Shown here: positions 34,882 to 46,687 of the stretch, in pieces
How the letters are laid out: each line of letters starts with the position of its first letter
How positions within the stretch are numbered: the stretch's first letter is position 1
NCBI GenBank assembly: GCA_025403435.1
Contig: CM046344.1
Location: 20,875,652-20,939,651 of the forward strand
Source of the DNA: Artocarpus heterophyllus
Taxonomy: Eukaryota > Streptophyta > Magnoliopsida > Rosales > Moraceae
Reading direction: 5' to 3'
Length of the DNA stretch: 64,000 nt
Program-made: the position numbers and the translations under genes
Notes under the pieces: model-generated
What the model saw: only the letters and a program-made list of their open reading frames with translations
Databases searched by the model: none
What the model was told of the DNA's origin: nothing

Positions 34882-36970
34882 AAATAATTTTTCCCAAATA
34901 CGCACGCCCGATGATTTCAAAGTGTGGATAGAGTTTCATGCTAGGATTGCATAGGAAAACAATATATCCAAATAAACTTGCTATGCACAAACGTCACAAG
35001 AGATGAGAGACGACACTTAGTATGTGAAAGCAAGAGCATTACGCGCAAATATTATTATATGCTTTAAAGTCATATATGGGATAACTATTACTATCTGTCA
35101 GATGACTATTCATCATACAGTTAGCTAGGAAATTAATACATGATTCCTATGTATTAGCTAGGAAATTAATACACCATATATTCTTCGTACGGCTCTGGGT
35201 ACCTTAATTATCGTTTGACTGTCTATTTCTCTCTTTCCTTAAAATTTTTTTATGTACTCCATATTTTGATTTTTTAGGGAGTTCTTGAACATTTTCGATC
35301 AGGCAAAATAAAACAAACAGTTTTTTTGTTAAAAAATAAGAGTAGTCCTTCAATTAAAATAAATATTACAATTAACAGTAGAATTTAAAAAGAGAGAAAT
35401 ATCATAATCGATATAGCAAATTAACAGTTCATTATACTAAACAAATTACGTAGATTATTGATTTGATTAAAGAAACAAAGTAATAAATTTTTTAGTACTG
35501 ACCTTTATGTACAGAGAAATTTGATCTACATACTAAATAATTCTTCGTCTCATTTTATTACTAAAAAGACCGTCTTTGTAGGGTTTTTTTTATTGATAGG
35601 ATAATCATGAATTTAATGTTGATGCCAATCTTAGAGAAAATAAAGAAGAAAATCGTACTGGAGAGTTAGAGAGATCATTTCTGACGGACACCCTCTTCGA
35701 GAAACAAATTGCCCCATTGAACAAGCAGTTATAAGACAGGGTGCATCAATATATTTAAAACTAACTCCCAAAATATATATATATATATATGATGTAATTG
35801 TTGGTAATAGAAGAATCGGTCTTTACCACTAATAAGTCGTTAAAAGACTTGTTGTAAGGCATAGGATACATCAATATATTCGAAGATTAACTCCCAAAAA
35901 AGTATATATTTTTGAAGACTAACAAAAATTAGAATCAATCTCTACCTTTAAATTAACTAACTATATATTATATTTGAAAGACTTTGTACATCATTTACTA
36001 TACATGACAATTAATAAAAATTAGAAGAAGTTTGTATTAAATGAATTAAATGTATGTGCTATATTTCATGTGCCCTTTCGTTTCTATTTTTGACACCCTG
36101 TTTTACATATAAAAATTCAACGATAAGAATGAACATACTAATTGGTTTTGTATTTATTTATTTCTCTAAAATGCCTTCATTTAAGGATTTGCCGAATGCG
36201 AGCATTGGTTGAAGATGCCAAGATTCTGGGATCACAAGTCACGGAAATATAATGTATAATATTTTTTTAAAATAGGATCGAAATTTATATTTTACAGATA
36301 GAAAAGTTGTGGAAAGTTTTGTAAAGTGATAAGTGGCAAACTAATATACGTGTGGTTGTTAATCGATTTGACAGGGAGCACCCAGTTAGTGGTATAATTG
36401 ACTGCTAATACGTATATATGTCACTTCTGGTACCCTTTTCGTGCTCCGTTGACCGCATTACTAAATAAATAGCCACCACCTAAACAAAAGAAATTTTCGT
36501 TTGGAGGAAAAAACTTTCCACATCTTATAAAATATTTAAAATATCAGTTATAACGGTATATAATATATAATTCTTAATAGTTATAATAAAATATAAAAAA
36601 TTATTTTAATATAAAACTCTCCTGTAACATAGTTCTTAAACTTATAACACGTATGTTTTAAAACAAAACTAATTATATTTATTTTATAGTATTACTAAAT
36701 GATGATGGGTTTGTGAGTGTCCTCTTCGAATCAATCACGCTTCATTTTCAAGTTACTTGGCTAAGAAGAACTTTAACGTCGTATTTTTCTCTTCTTTTTA
36801 TTTTGACAAGTCTAACTTTTCTTCTTTTGAAAATATTAATTACGCAGATGCTACCTGGTTTAAAAACAATCTCTTATCCCAAATTAAAAAAGAAAGGCCG
36901 CGAATACTTTAAAGGTCATGTGGGGAAGAATTATAGAATAAGATTAAAGAAAAATTGACTGTATTGACAG
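33713..36970. other. Intergenic region, no gene recognised
   Basis: AT-rich DNA with TA microsatellites near 34440-34480 and 35775-35790 and an ATA/ATT triplet tract at about 34823-34880. The 34784-34990 minus frame is only that triplet tract read as poly-isoleucine and asparagine. Overlapping frames at 33958-34212 show no known motif. Confidence 0.45.
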
Positions 36971-37167
36971 CACTAGCGCTAGCTACTGGGTACCTATTCC
37001 CATCTTTTATAAAGGAGTAGTTGTAGTACTCTCTCTTCATCTTCCATCTTATATAAAACAGGTTGAAAAATTACAGTCTAATTGCTCAATTCCACTAGCG
37101 CCAGCCACTACGTACCCCTTCCCATCTTATATAAAGTAGTAGTTGTAGCACTCTCTCTTCATCTTCC
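36971..37167 (+). promoter_or_regulatory. Duplicated core promoter of CHX20
   Basis: A 75-bp block at 36971-37045 recurs at 37093-37167 with nine differences by eye. Each copy contains a TATA box (TTTATAAA at 37006-37013, TATATAAA at 37128-37135), then TAGTTGTAG.ACTCTCTCTT. The phrase CATCTTWTATAAA occurs three times (37001, 37045, 37123). The second copy lies 160-230 bases before the start codon, a usual promoter position. Confidence 0.6.
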
Positions 37168-37222
37168 GATCTCTTTTCTCCCAATCTCATCACATTTATA
37201 GTCTTTAACGACAAACATCGTC

Positions 37223-37261
37223 ATGATCATGATCATTATGATATATAAAACGAAAGAATAG
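37223..37261 (+). other. Upstream ORF in the CHX20 leader (12 codons)
   Basis: ATG at 37223 opens MIMIIMIYKTKE and stops at 37261, 65 bases before the main ATG. It lies in the mRNA only if transcription starts at the second TATA box or above. Confidence 0.4.
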
Positions 37262-37326
37262 AATAAAAAAAAAACAAAGATAGATAGATAGGCAGATATA
37301 ATTAGTGATAGTAGCAAAAATCAAAT

Positions 37327-40300
37327 ATGGGAGTGAATATAACATCCATAAAAACGTCATCGAATGGGGCATGGCAAGGTGACAACCCTCTCGACTTTGC
37401 CTTCCCTCTCCTGATTGTCCAAACCATCCTTATCCTCCTCCTCAGCCGCTTCCTTGCTTTTCTTCTCAAGCCGCTCCGCCAACCCAAAGTCATTGCCGAG
37501 ATTGTCGTAAGTATATATTTTTTCCCCTCTTTTTTTTTTTTTTAAAAAAAAAAAATCTATTTTATTACAAGTATTATATCAAATGCCATGAATTGAATCA
37601 TTTTTTTAGAAACTAATACAACACGTTTTGATGGTCATAAACCAACACAGCAGGAACCTTAATGATTAACGTTAGTTTTGGTTTAATATTCAACTAATTA
37701 TTATTATTTTTAATATAATATCAGGGTGGAGTTTTGTTGGGGCCCTCCGCGTTGGGGAGGAATCACGACTACCTGAACAGAATATTCCCCAAATGGAGCA
37801 CTCCCATACTGGAGTCCGTAGCCAGCTTAGGACTCCTCTTCTTCCTCTTCCTGGTGGGGCTAGAGCTTGACCTTAACTCCATCCGTCGCAGCGGAAGGAG
37901 GGCTTTTTTCATCGCCCTGGTTGGGATATCCCTCCCTTTCATCTGCGGCATCGGCGTCGCCTTCCTCCTCCGAAGCGCCATAGATGGAGCTGACGAGGTC
38001 GGCTACGGTCAATTCCTCGTCTTCATGGGCGTTGCCCTCTCCATAACCGCCTTCCCTGTCCTCGCCCGCATTCTTGCCGAGCTCAAACTCCTCACCACCC
38101 AAGTCGGTGAGACCGCAATGGCCGCTGCCGCCTTCAACGACGTCGCCGCCTGGATCCTACTCGCCCTCGCGGTAGCTCTAGCAGGAAACGGCGACGGCAC
38201 CGGAGGCAAAAGCCCCTTAATATCTGTTTGGGTGCTGATCTCGGGAGTGGCATTTGTTGTGTTCATGCTCATGGTGATTTCCCCGGCGATGAAATGGGTG
38301 GGACGCCGGTGCTGGTCGGAGAACGGCGTCGTCGACGAGGCGTATATCTGCTTAACCCTAGCGGGAGTAATGGTGTCCGGGTTCATGACGGACCTTATCG
38401 GAATCCACTCGATATTCGGAGCGTTTGTTTTCGGGCTCACGATTCCGAAAGGAGGGGATTTTGCGGACAGGCTAATAGAGAGAATAGAGGACTTCGTGTC
38501 GGGTTTGCTGCTGCCGCTTTACTTCGCGTCGAGTGGGCTGAAGACGGACGTGACCAAGATCAAAGGAGGGAAGGCTTGGGGCCTACTGGTGCTGGTGATA
38601 TCGACGGCGTGTGCGGGTAAGATCATCGGAACTTTTGTGGTGGCGATGATCGTCATGATTCCAGCAAGGGAGTCACTGGTGCTGGGTGTCCTCATGAACA
38701 CCAAAGGCCTTGTGGAGCTCATTGTTCTTAACATTGGCAAGGAGAAGAAGGTCAGTGTCTTTTTTTTCCCCCCTTTTTTTTTTTCCTCACCTCTAGGGCT
38801 CTACTTTTGTTTTTGTTTTTCCTATTTTTTATATTTATTTTGAATATAATTAATACTCTGCGTTGTAGAATTTAATTCTTTTTTTTTTAAATTAGATTTT
38901 AATTCTTGAATACGTAACTTTTTTTTTCGCAAGTAATTATTTGTGTTTTTAACAGCGTGGTGTTTTTATAGAAATTTAACTGCTGTCCTGTCTTTGTGAA
39001 TGTTAGATTTAATTAAAAAAAAATTACGTCAAGATAAAATTGCGTGCAAATCTTAAAGAAAACTTGATAGAAACACGAGTCTACTTCAAAAAAGAAGAAA
39101 AGAAAAGAAAAGAAACATGACCGTACTGTTATATGATTTTACATCTCACCGTCAAATAATTCAAAATGGTTTTTCTTTTGTTTTATCGGTGAAAATTAGG
39201 CTTTCAAAACATCACATATATCTGAGTACAACTCAAACTTTGATGAGTATATAACCACTTTTGGAAATTTAAAAAGCAAGTATTTTTTTTTTATACAAAG
39301 GAGGAGGAAATAGAATATCACCGTTTTTAAGTAAGTTTAGTATGACTTAAACTTTTAACCTATAATTGAGGTGAAAGATTGACAATTAACTAGGTTGTCC
39401 TACTTGTCAAAAAGTAAGTATTATACTTGTCTTTTCCTTTCCATTAAGTATAATTTTGGTTTTTTGGTTTTTGTTTCTTTCATGATATTTCTCGTTCTAG
39501 ATTCTTCTTCTTTTCTTCCCCTATCATAATCTATAATGGGTTACTATTGACTAAGGACCTCTCTAGCCTCTCGCTGTCTTGAATTTCCCTCTCAGCCGAG
39601 TCGTGACTGGTTAAAAGAAAAAAATTGACTATTTTGGCTTTCCATGTTACACGGCAGAGTCTGTTTGAAATTATAAGTAGAACCAAAAAAAAAAAAAATC
39701 AACCTAAACTATTTTATTATAGTATATTTTTTATGATAAAATTTAAATTGTTATAATATGCTCGAAAACTTTGATTCCAACTTAAGCTCTAAGAATAGCA
39801 AAAAATTGATAGCCACTCGTTAAATTTTTTAAGGACATGCACGCAAGGGATAACAATAGGCAAATTTACACATGTCAGCTTTTATTGGTTTAGATTTTCA
39901 TAATCCATTTTCACCTAAGCTATAAAATATATTCTCACAGCAACTCTTTTGTCAGTATACCTGGGAAGGCAGAGGTCCAATAGAGAATCGTTTTGAAAAG
40001 GACGTTCACAAACTATTTTTTTTTTTCATTTTTTTTGTTTCTTGAAGTGTAAATCTATGTCTGTCAAGATGATGTGCACCACAACAAAACGAAGCAACAA
40101 ATGCTCTCTTTTGCATGTTGCAAACATCTCGGGAATCCAAATCAGCGTGATTTATATATTGTACGCGCTTTGAAATTGCCTTCACTCCATTTGTCAAATC
40201 ATAGACAAAGTCAAGCTTCTTTATATCCGCCCTCCCCCTGAAACAAATAAATAAATATATCTTAACCTAGTCAATTATTGGTCGATTCCTGAAATCTCGA

Positions 40301-43300
40301 GGATCACTTTCTTCACATAAGTGCGAGACGTGCATCCTCATACGAACAAAAATATTATTATGACTGTAGGCATATCATAGCAGTATTTTCACACCTGCTT
40401 TAAAAATACAGAATAGTAATAGGGCGTTAAGAAAGTGTAGTTAAAACTACTGGTTAAAACTAATTTTAGTTAAAAATATTATAACATGTGAGAGTTTTAT
40501 ATTGTAACAGGGCTAGCAATATAGGTTACAGCACGACAATAAGACACGAACATGACACGTTTTTTATGGGTTAATGTCAAAAAATAAGTTGTAGGTTATT
40601 TTTATGTTAACCCAAATTTGACCTGCTGAAAAATGGGTCATTTGTGTCAACTCGCTTAACACAACTTAACACTAAATTTACCCGCAACTTAATACATTAT
40701 TATTTTTTGAAAACTATTTTTCGCTAATATGTGTAGCATCAATAAATTGACACTAAATTTGATGTGTTTGTACTTGGAAGTGATTTAATTTTGAAAAAAT
40801 ATGCGTTTTATGCTACTTTTTTTTTTTATAATTTTGGTGCATAAATTATAATTTAAAATAAAATATTATGGGTTGATTTTGGGTTACGAGTTAATTTCGG
40901 GTTATGTGTTGATTTCGAGTTGTGGATTGATTGAGGGTCGCATGCTACATAGGTCACGGGTTGGGACGAGTCGTGTTCGTATCAATCCATATCAAGGCGG
41001 ATCATGTTAGTGTCAAGATTTTCTAACCTGTTCCTGTCACGAGTCAGGTTAATGTCGAGGTATTTTTTTACACTTTTAAGCTTCAACCGGACATGAACAC
41101 GACCCGTCGATACAAATTGCCACGTTTACACTGTAACAACTTTTTGTTTTACTTAACATGTGAAAACTTTTTACTATTTGTTGAACCAATCAGTTCTAAC
41201 TAAGAACCAAACACCATATAAATCAACTTAAACCGTTCATGTCAAAAGGACAACTTAAAGCAGCTGAATACTAAAAACTGTTCGTTGCCTAGCGATTTTT
41301 TCACCTTTTTTTTTTAAATAATTCCTATTGCAAGTGGAATTATCTCGATATGAAATTGGTGTTCTATTTTCATATCATAAGAAATTCAAGCTAATTGAGT
41401 TTCACTATGTACAGCTGTTCAACTCCTTTTTAATAGTGTCCATTTTCCATATGGGCTCTTCATTTTTAATTTTTGAGTTGAGCAAGCAGTTTATTTTGCA
41501 TATTTAGTTAAATGTAAAGTTTCTTTTAAGACTGGTGTTAATAAAAGAGAAGTGTCACATATTTAAGAACAAAGTAAGTATCAAACGGTCAAATATGTGA
41601 TAATTGTTAGCGTCTTTCTCATTTTAAATCTATAATCAGTAAATAATCAATATTTATAGGTGCTAAACGATGAGATATTTGCCATAATGGTGCTCATGGC
41701 TCTTTTCACCACCTTTATCACTACCCCATCTGTGATGGCCATCTACAAGCCGGCCCGTGGGATGTGCGTCCGCACGCACCGCAAGCTCCGTGACCTCTCC
41801 GCCTCCAGCGACTCCCCCGATCAGCTCCGTATACTCGCATGCGTGCGAGGCCCCAGCAACACTCCTTCGCTAATCAACCTGGTCGAGTCCATTCGCAGCA
41901 CTAAGAAATCTTCAATCCTGAAGTTGTTCATCATGCACTTAGTGGAGCTGACCGAGAGGTCCTCATCCATCATCATGGTCCAGCGTGTCCGCAAGAATGG
42001 TCTCCCTTTCATCAACCGTTTCCGCCGCGGCCAATGGCACGACCACGTTGTCGAGGCCTTCCAAGCCTATGGCCAGCTGGGTCGGGTTTTAGTCCGGCCC
42101 ACCACAGCCATTTCGGCACTCTCCACCATGCATGATGACATCTGCCACGTGGCAGAGGAGAAGCGCGTTGCCATGATCATTCTTCCCTTCCACAAACAAT
42201 GGACCGTCGGCGGCAATGACGAGGCGGTGGAGAATGCTGGTTACGGATGGAGAGGGGTGAACCAGAGGGTGCTCAAGCACGCGCCTTGTTCGGTAGCTGT
42301 GCTTGTCGACCGAGGGTTCGGTAGTGCTGAGGCAAAAACGCCGGAGCCAAACTACTAACGCGATCACGCAAAAGGTAACTCTACTTAAATTTTTATCACA
42401 TATTGCTTCGATTGATAAATACTTTGTATATACAATTTTCAATTTTGATGCATTGACTGATGATTTGCTTTAGAAATTATAAAATATAAGAATGTTGAAA
42501 GAACTTATTTTATGATGGTTAATAGTTACATATTATCTGTGTTTACTTGTGCACTTACTAAGATAAAGTTTTGAATCCATTCCATGAATACTTATTCAGG
42601 TGTGTATTGTATTCTTTGGGGGACCGGACGACCGGGAGGCGTTGGAGTTAGGCGGAAGGATGGCGGAGCACCCGGCGCTTAAGGTGACGGTCTTGAGGTT
42701 CGTTGAGAAGGAAGGAGCGGAGAAGGAGGGAATTATATTACAACCATCGCCCACCAAGAGCATTGAGGCTAGCTATAGCTTCTCCACCGCCAAAATGAAC
42801 CGAGAGAAAGAAAAGGTTAGTTTTAATTAGCTACTTCTCCCTTAAAGAACCCAAAAATAATTAATGTAGACTATTATATATATATATATATACACACACT
42901 TTTAAAGACTTTGGTCTTGTGAAAGTTGGATAGAAGTAATTTCAACCCGATGCGTTGTAATTTGCATGATTTGATAAATCATGTGTTAATAAAAATTTGA
43001 ACAGGAACTAGATGAGACAGCAGTGGTAGAATTCAAGAGCAGATGGGATGGGATGGCGGAGTACACAGAAAAAGTGGCCAACAACATTGTAGAGGGAGTC
43101 TTGGCAATAGGTAGCAGTGGGGAATATGACCTCATAGTGGTAGGAAAGGGGCGGTTCCCGTCAAAAATGGTGGCAGAATTAGCAGAACGACAAGCGGAGC
43201 ACCCTGAATTGGGGCCAATTGGAGACATATTGGCGTCGTCGGGGCATGGCATGGTTTCGTCGGTGCTAGTCATTCAACAACACGATTTCGCCCACGCCGA

Positions 43301-43415
43301 GGAGGTGCCGGTGTCAAAGGTGTTGCACAATCAGTATGAGAAATTTGTGAGCTCGGACGATCTTGAATCTTCCACTAGTATTGTCAGATCAGAAGTTTCA
43401 AAAGATGTCGTGTAG
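37327..43415 (+). CDS. CHX20: Cation/H+ antiporter CHX20-like, frame broken near the end of exon 3
   Basis: Five exons: 37327-37506, 37725-38750, 41660-42374, 42600-42815, 43005-43415. The start (NITSIKTSSNGAWQGDNPLD) is nearly that of Arabidopsis CHX20, a monovalent cation/H+ exchanger linked to guard-cell osmoregulation. Exons 1-2 form the multi-span Na+/H+ exchanger domain, with the conserved Asn198-Asp199 pair (FNDVAAW) intact. Exons 3-5 encode the soluble tail (LRILACV, FFGGPDDREALELG, YDLIVVGKGRFP). Exon 3 is 715 nt where 714 would keep phase. An extra base near 42356 creates TAA at 42356-42358, so the literal product is about 634 aa without the last tail block. Without that base the model gives about 848 aa. 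Intron 2 (2.9 kb) holds nested MITEs. This could be real loss, a sequencing error or a spliced-around lesion. Confidence 0.85.
40421..41217. mobile_element. MITE in CHX20 intron 2, itself split by a hAT-like element
   Basis: The outer unit starts near AGGGCGTTAAG and ends near AACCAAACACC. Its two halves ('gtgagagttttatattgtaac' type left, 'aactttttgttttactta' right) read together as one unit of the same family as 28957 and 57760. Confidence 0.45.
40509..41132. mobile_element. hAT-like element nested in the intronic MITE
   Basis: Left end CAGGGCTAGCAAT, right end ATTGCCACGTTTACACTG, with the same 'gacacgaacatgacacg' and 'gggtca' interior as 14672-20428. The host motif TGTAACA is present on both sides (TTGTAACA and CTGTAACA), a likely imperfect 8-bp target duplication. 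Ends are uncertain by a few bases. Confidence 0.5.
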
Positions 43416-44861
43416 ATGAGCTAAGCTCATAAATCATAATGAATTGTGCATATATTTGATGCCAGTTTTAAGAGAATTTGGTCTAATTTGAAAACTAGCT
43501 TCTTTTTTTTTTTTTTTGAGGTGGAAAAATTCATACTCTATATCTTATAATAAATTCGATATATATGCGCTATACCTTCAATTACTAAGAGAGATGTTAG
43601 ATATAAGTAAAAAAATTGTATTTCCTATGAATTTGTCTTTGTTTCTTTCTTTTACCGTTATGTGATTCAATTTGTCCAAATTAGTAGGTGCATTGAACTA
43701 AAATAATACACAAAAGAAAAAGATGGCAGCCGAACACTGACAACAACGTGACCATGGTCGACTCCACAAGACGCTCTTACTCAGTATATTCTTCCTAGCA
43801 CCTCCTGAGGAGAAATAAAGTAATTAGAAAATAACAGTGAGCTGAAGGTGTGGGGCCTACAGGTGCAGCTGATATAGACTATACTACATCAGCAACCATT
43901 AAGATTAGAGGTTGGAAGGTGGCCGGGACGTCCATATGTTATATATGTTCTGCCACAATGAAATATACACAAACAAAAGAGGACCAGAAGTGATGAATTT
44001 AATTTTGAACATTAAAATAAGAATTTTGACGGTGTGGTAACCTATAGTAGAAGAAGAGTAGTTCAAACCAATGCGAGAACATTATTATAGAGATGATTGA
44101 ATATTCAGTCTATATATGAGAACGTTTGCTTTCTCTTAGTGGGTTGTACCTTTTTTAGATATACTAGTTTATGGTATACAAATTCTTCTGTAGACTGTTG
44201 AACATCCTTTATTTTCCGTCACCACTTTATTTAATTTAAAAATCTCTCCATACGGGCTCTTCTTTTTAATTTATTGCTTGTTTGATTTTTTTTTTTTTGA
44301 TTTTTGATTTTATATTTATAATATCTTACTTAACTTTAAAAAATAAGGTTTTTTGAAAGAAAAGAGAGACCAAACCATTATTTCTTAAACCTTAAAAATT
44401 GAAGCAGAATATGTTTTTCGTTTTGATTGAAATATGGAAACAATAAATATAAGATTTTTTTTTTTAAAAAAAAACTTTTTTTGAGGGGGCAAAAGAACTT
44501 TAGGCCCATCGAAAAAAATATTTTACTAGAAAAATTATATAAAAAATATTTATTAGGATCATGTGTGAGAAAATAATATCATAGACGATAAAAGACATGT
44601 GAAAAAATCCAAAAAAAAAATAAAATAAAAAATAGAATAGAAACAAGAAAATAGTGGAACAACTAAGCAAACATTTGTGAAGAAATGTTAGTATTAATCT
44701 CATTATAGTGCAAACATAAATTTAAATATTTTACGGACATATTTGTGTACCAGAACAAAAGCAAAGTTATATTTATTGGGTAGGAGGTGTAAGAATATTA
44801 AAGGAGCCATGTGGGCTAAACTTGAATCCTTAGATTTGAATTAAGTGGAAAAAAAAAAAAA

Positions 44862-44897
<36 letters not shown>

Positions 44898-45107
44898 TAA
44901 ACTTCAACAATGGAATTTATTAGTGGAAGATTGAAGCGCAAAAGAATTCCCCCTCTATATATTACTAAGGGTATAAGAGCCTATGGCCTCTATATAATGC
45001 AACAGAACTCTCCAAACTTTATAATTCATAGAATTGAATTACCAAAACAACGTAGGTACATATATACATATATAGGCAAGAGAGAGATCATCTAAACAAA
45101 CAAAAGA
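43416..45107. other. Spacer between the two CHX20-type genes
   Basis: AT-rich, with poly-A/T tracts and a TA/GA microsatellite at 44860-44895. A TATATAA-like motif near 44990 could be the old promoter of the downstream gene. The duplicated promoter block of the first gene is not present here. Confidence 0.45.
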
Positions 45108-46056
45108 ATGCATATGGCAAACTCAACAAGAATTGAGACTTCATCTGATGGAGCATGGCAAGGCGATAATCCTCTCGACTTTGCCTTTCCTTTGCTAATA
45201 CTTCAAATTCTTTTGGTCCTTTTCCTCAGCCGCTTCTTTGCTTTCCTTCTCAAGCCCTTCCGCCAACCTGAAGTCCTTGCCGAGATTTTAGTATGTTTTC
45301 ATTTTCTTTTTCTTTTTTAAATTTAAATTCTACATCTTAACAATTAATAATATTAGAAGAAGCATACCATGTAGAATTTTCAACTAATTTGATACATATA
45401 TCACCTCTTTGTAATCTTTAGCATTAGAGGTTTTCAAGAGCTTTCTTTTATACAAGTTTTGGTCTAACTAGCTAGTCCGTCCTTGATGAAGACGTATGTT
45501 TTTTCCTTCTTGCCTTTTGAGATCTCATACATTAAAAAAATGAATAATAAAAAAACATTTTAATGCCCCTATCTTGTTTTAAATAGATACTATATTATTT
45601 TTCTTTTTCCTATATTTATTCTTCATGCAATTTTTTAGTATTTATAGTTGCTTTAACATGGGCTTGTTTTGTGGCCTGTAGGGGTGGGATTTTGCTAGGG
45701 CCATCAGCACTTGGCCGCAATGAAAATTTCTTGAGGTTGGTGTTCCCATCATGGAGCACTTCCATTCTCAAATCAGTGGCGAGCATAGGCCTCCTCTTCT
45801 TCCTGTTTCTCATCGGTATCGAGCTCGATTTGAGCTCAATATGTCGCACTGGCAGAAGAGCCTTTGCCATAGCCATTGCCGGCATCTCCTTTCCCTTTCT
45901 TTTCGGTATCGGAATCACCTTTATCCTTCGCCAAGACATCAAGGGAGAGGAACACGTGGGGTACGCACAATTTCTCATGTTCATGGGCGTCTCTCTTTCT
46001 ATAACCGCTTTCCCTGTCCTCGCCTGCATCCTAGCGGAGATCAAGCTCCTCACCAC

Positions 46057-46653
46057 TGTTGCAATATGGAGCCAAATCAACCTAGCACAAAAGAAAGAAG
46101 AAAAAAAGAGAAGGGGGCAATGGCTTGGCGCCGCGGCTCCCAAAATGAAGGCCGGGCGCCCGCCCGAGTGCAAACCAGCGCCGCTGTGCCCGGAGTCTAG
46201 TTTCTTGCAATATTTTGAGTCAGATTCGAATTCAAACACCCCAAAAAGGGAAACTGCTAGGGTTTCTCATTAGTTGCTATTTTTCTCTTCTTTGGTGTAT
46301 AAATAGACATAAGGTTGCTAGGGTTGTGTGTGTGACTTGGTGTGAGTGGCATTATTTTGTGTGAGGCATATTTTTGTAAGAGCTCCATGTTGAGAGAAAA
46401 ATTCCCACAGAGGGTGCTAGGTAGAAGAGAGATTTAGGAAACACTATTTGAGAATGTGTGGTAAATTTCTCTTGTAATCTGTAATCTCCTTCATCATAGT
46501 GGAATCTGCAGCAGCAAAAACAGGACTTAGTCTCAAGTTTAGATGAACTTGTATAAAATTTGGTGTCTCTCCTTTCTTCTTTTCTCTAATTTCTTTTTTG
46601 CAATTATTCATTCTTGCGATCCTTAGAATTAAGAGGTGCCTAATTCCCTAACA
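46057..46653 (+). repeat. 5' LTR of the TNT1-94-like element
   Basis: It ends CCTAATTCCCTAACA. The primer site TGGTATCAGAG follows at 46656-46666, complementary to initiator tRNA-Met. Confidence 0.9.
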
Positions 46654-46687
46654 AGTGGTATCAGAGAAGAGGTTTGGATCAAGAACG

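Noticed and set aside
34784..34990. Minus-strand frame with a long asparagine and isoleucine run
   Set aside because: It is a triplet microsatellite translated; nothing else supports it.
37769..38740. Long minus-strand frames opposite the CHX20 exon 2
   Set aside because: They are shadows of a GC-rich exon with strong codon bias; the plus frame has all family motifs.
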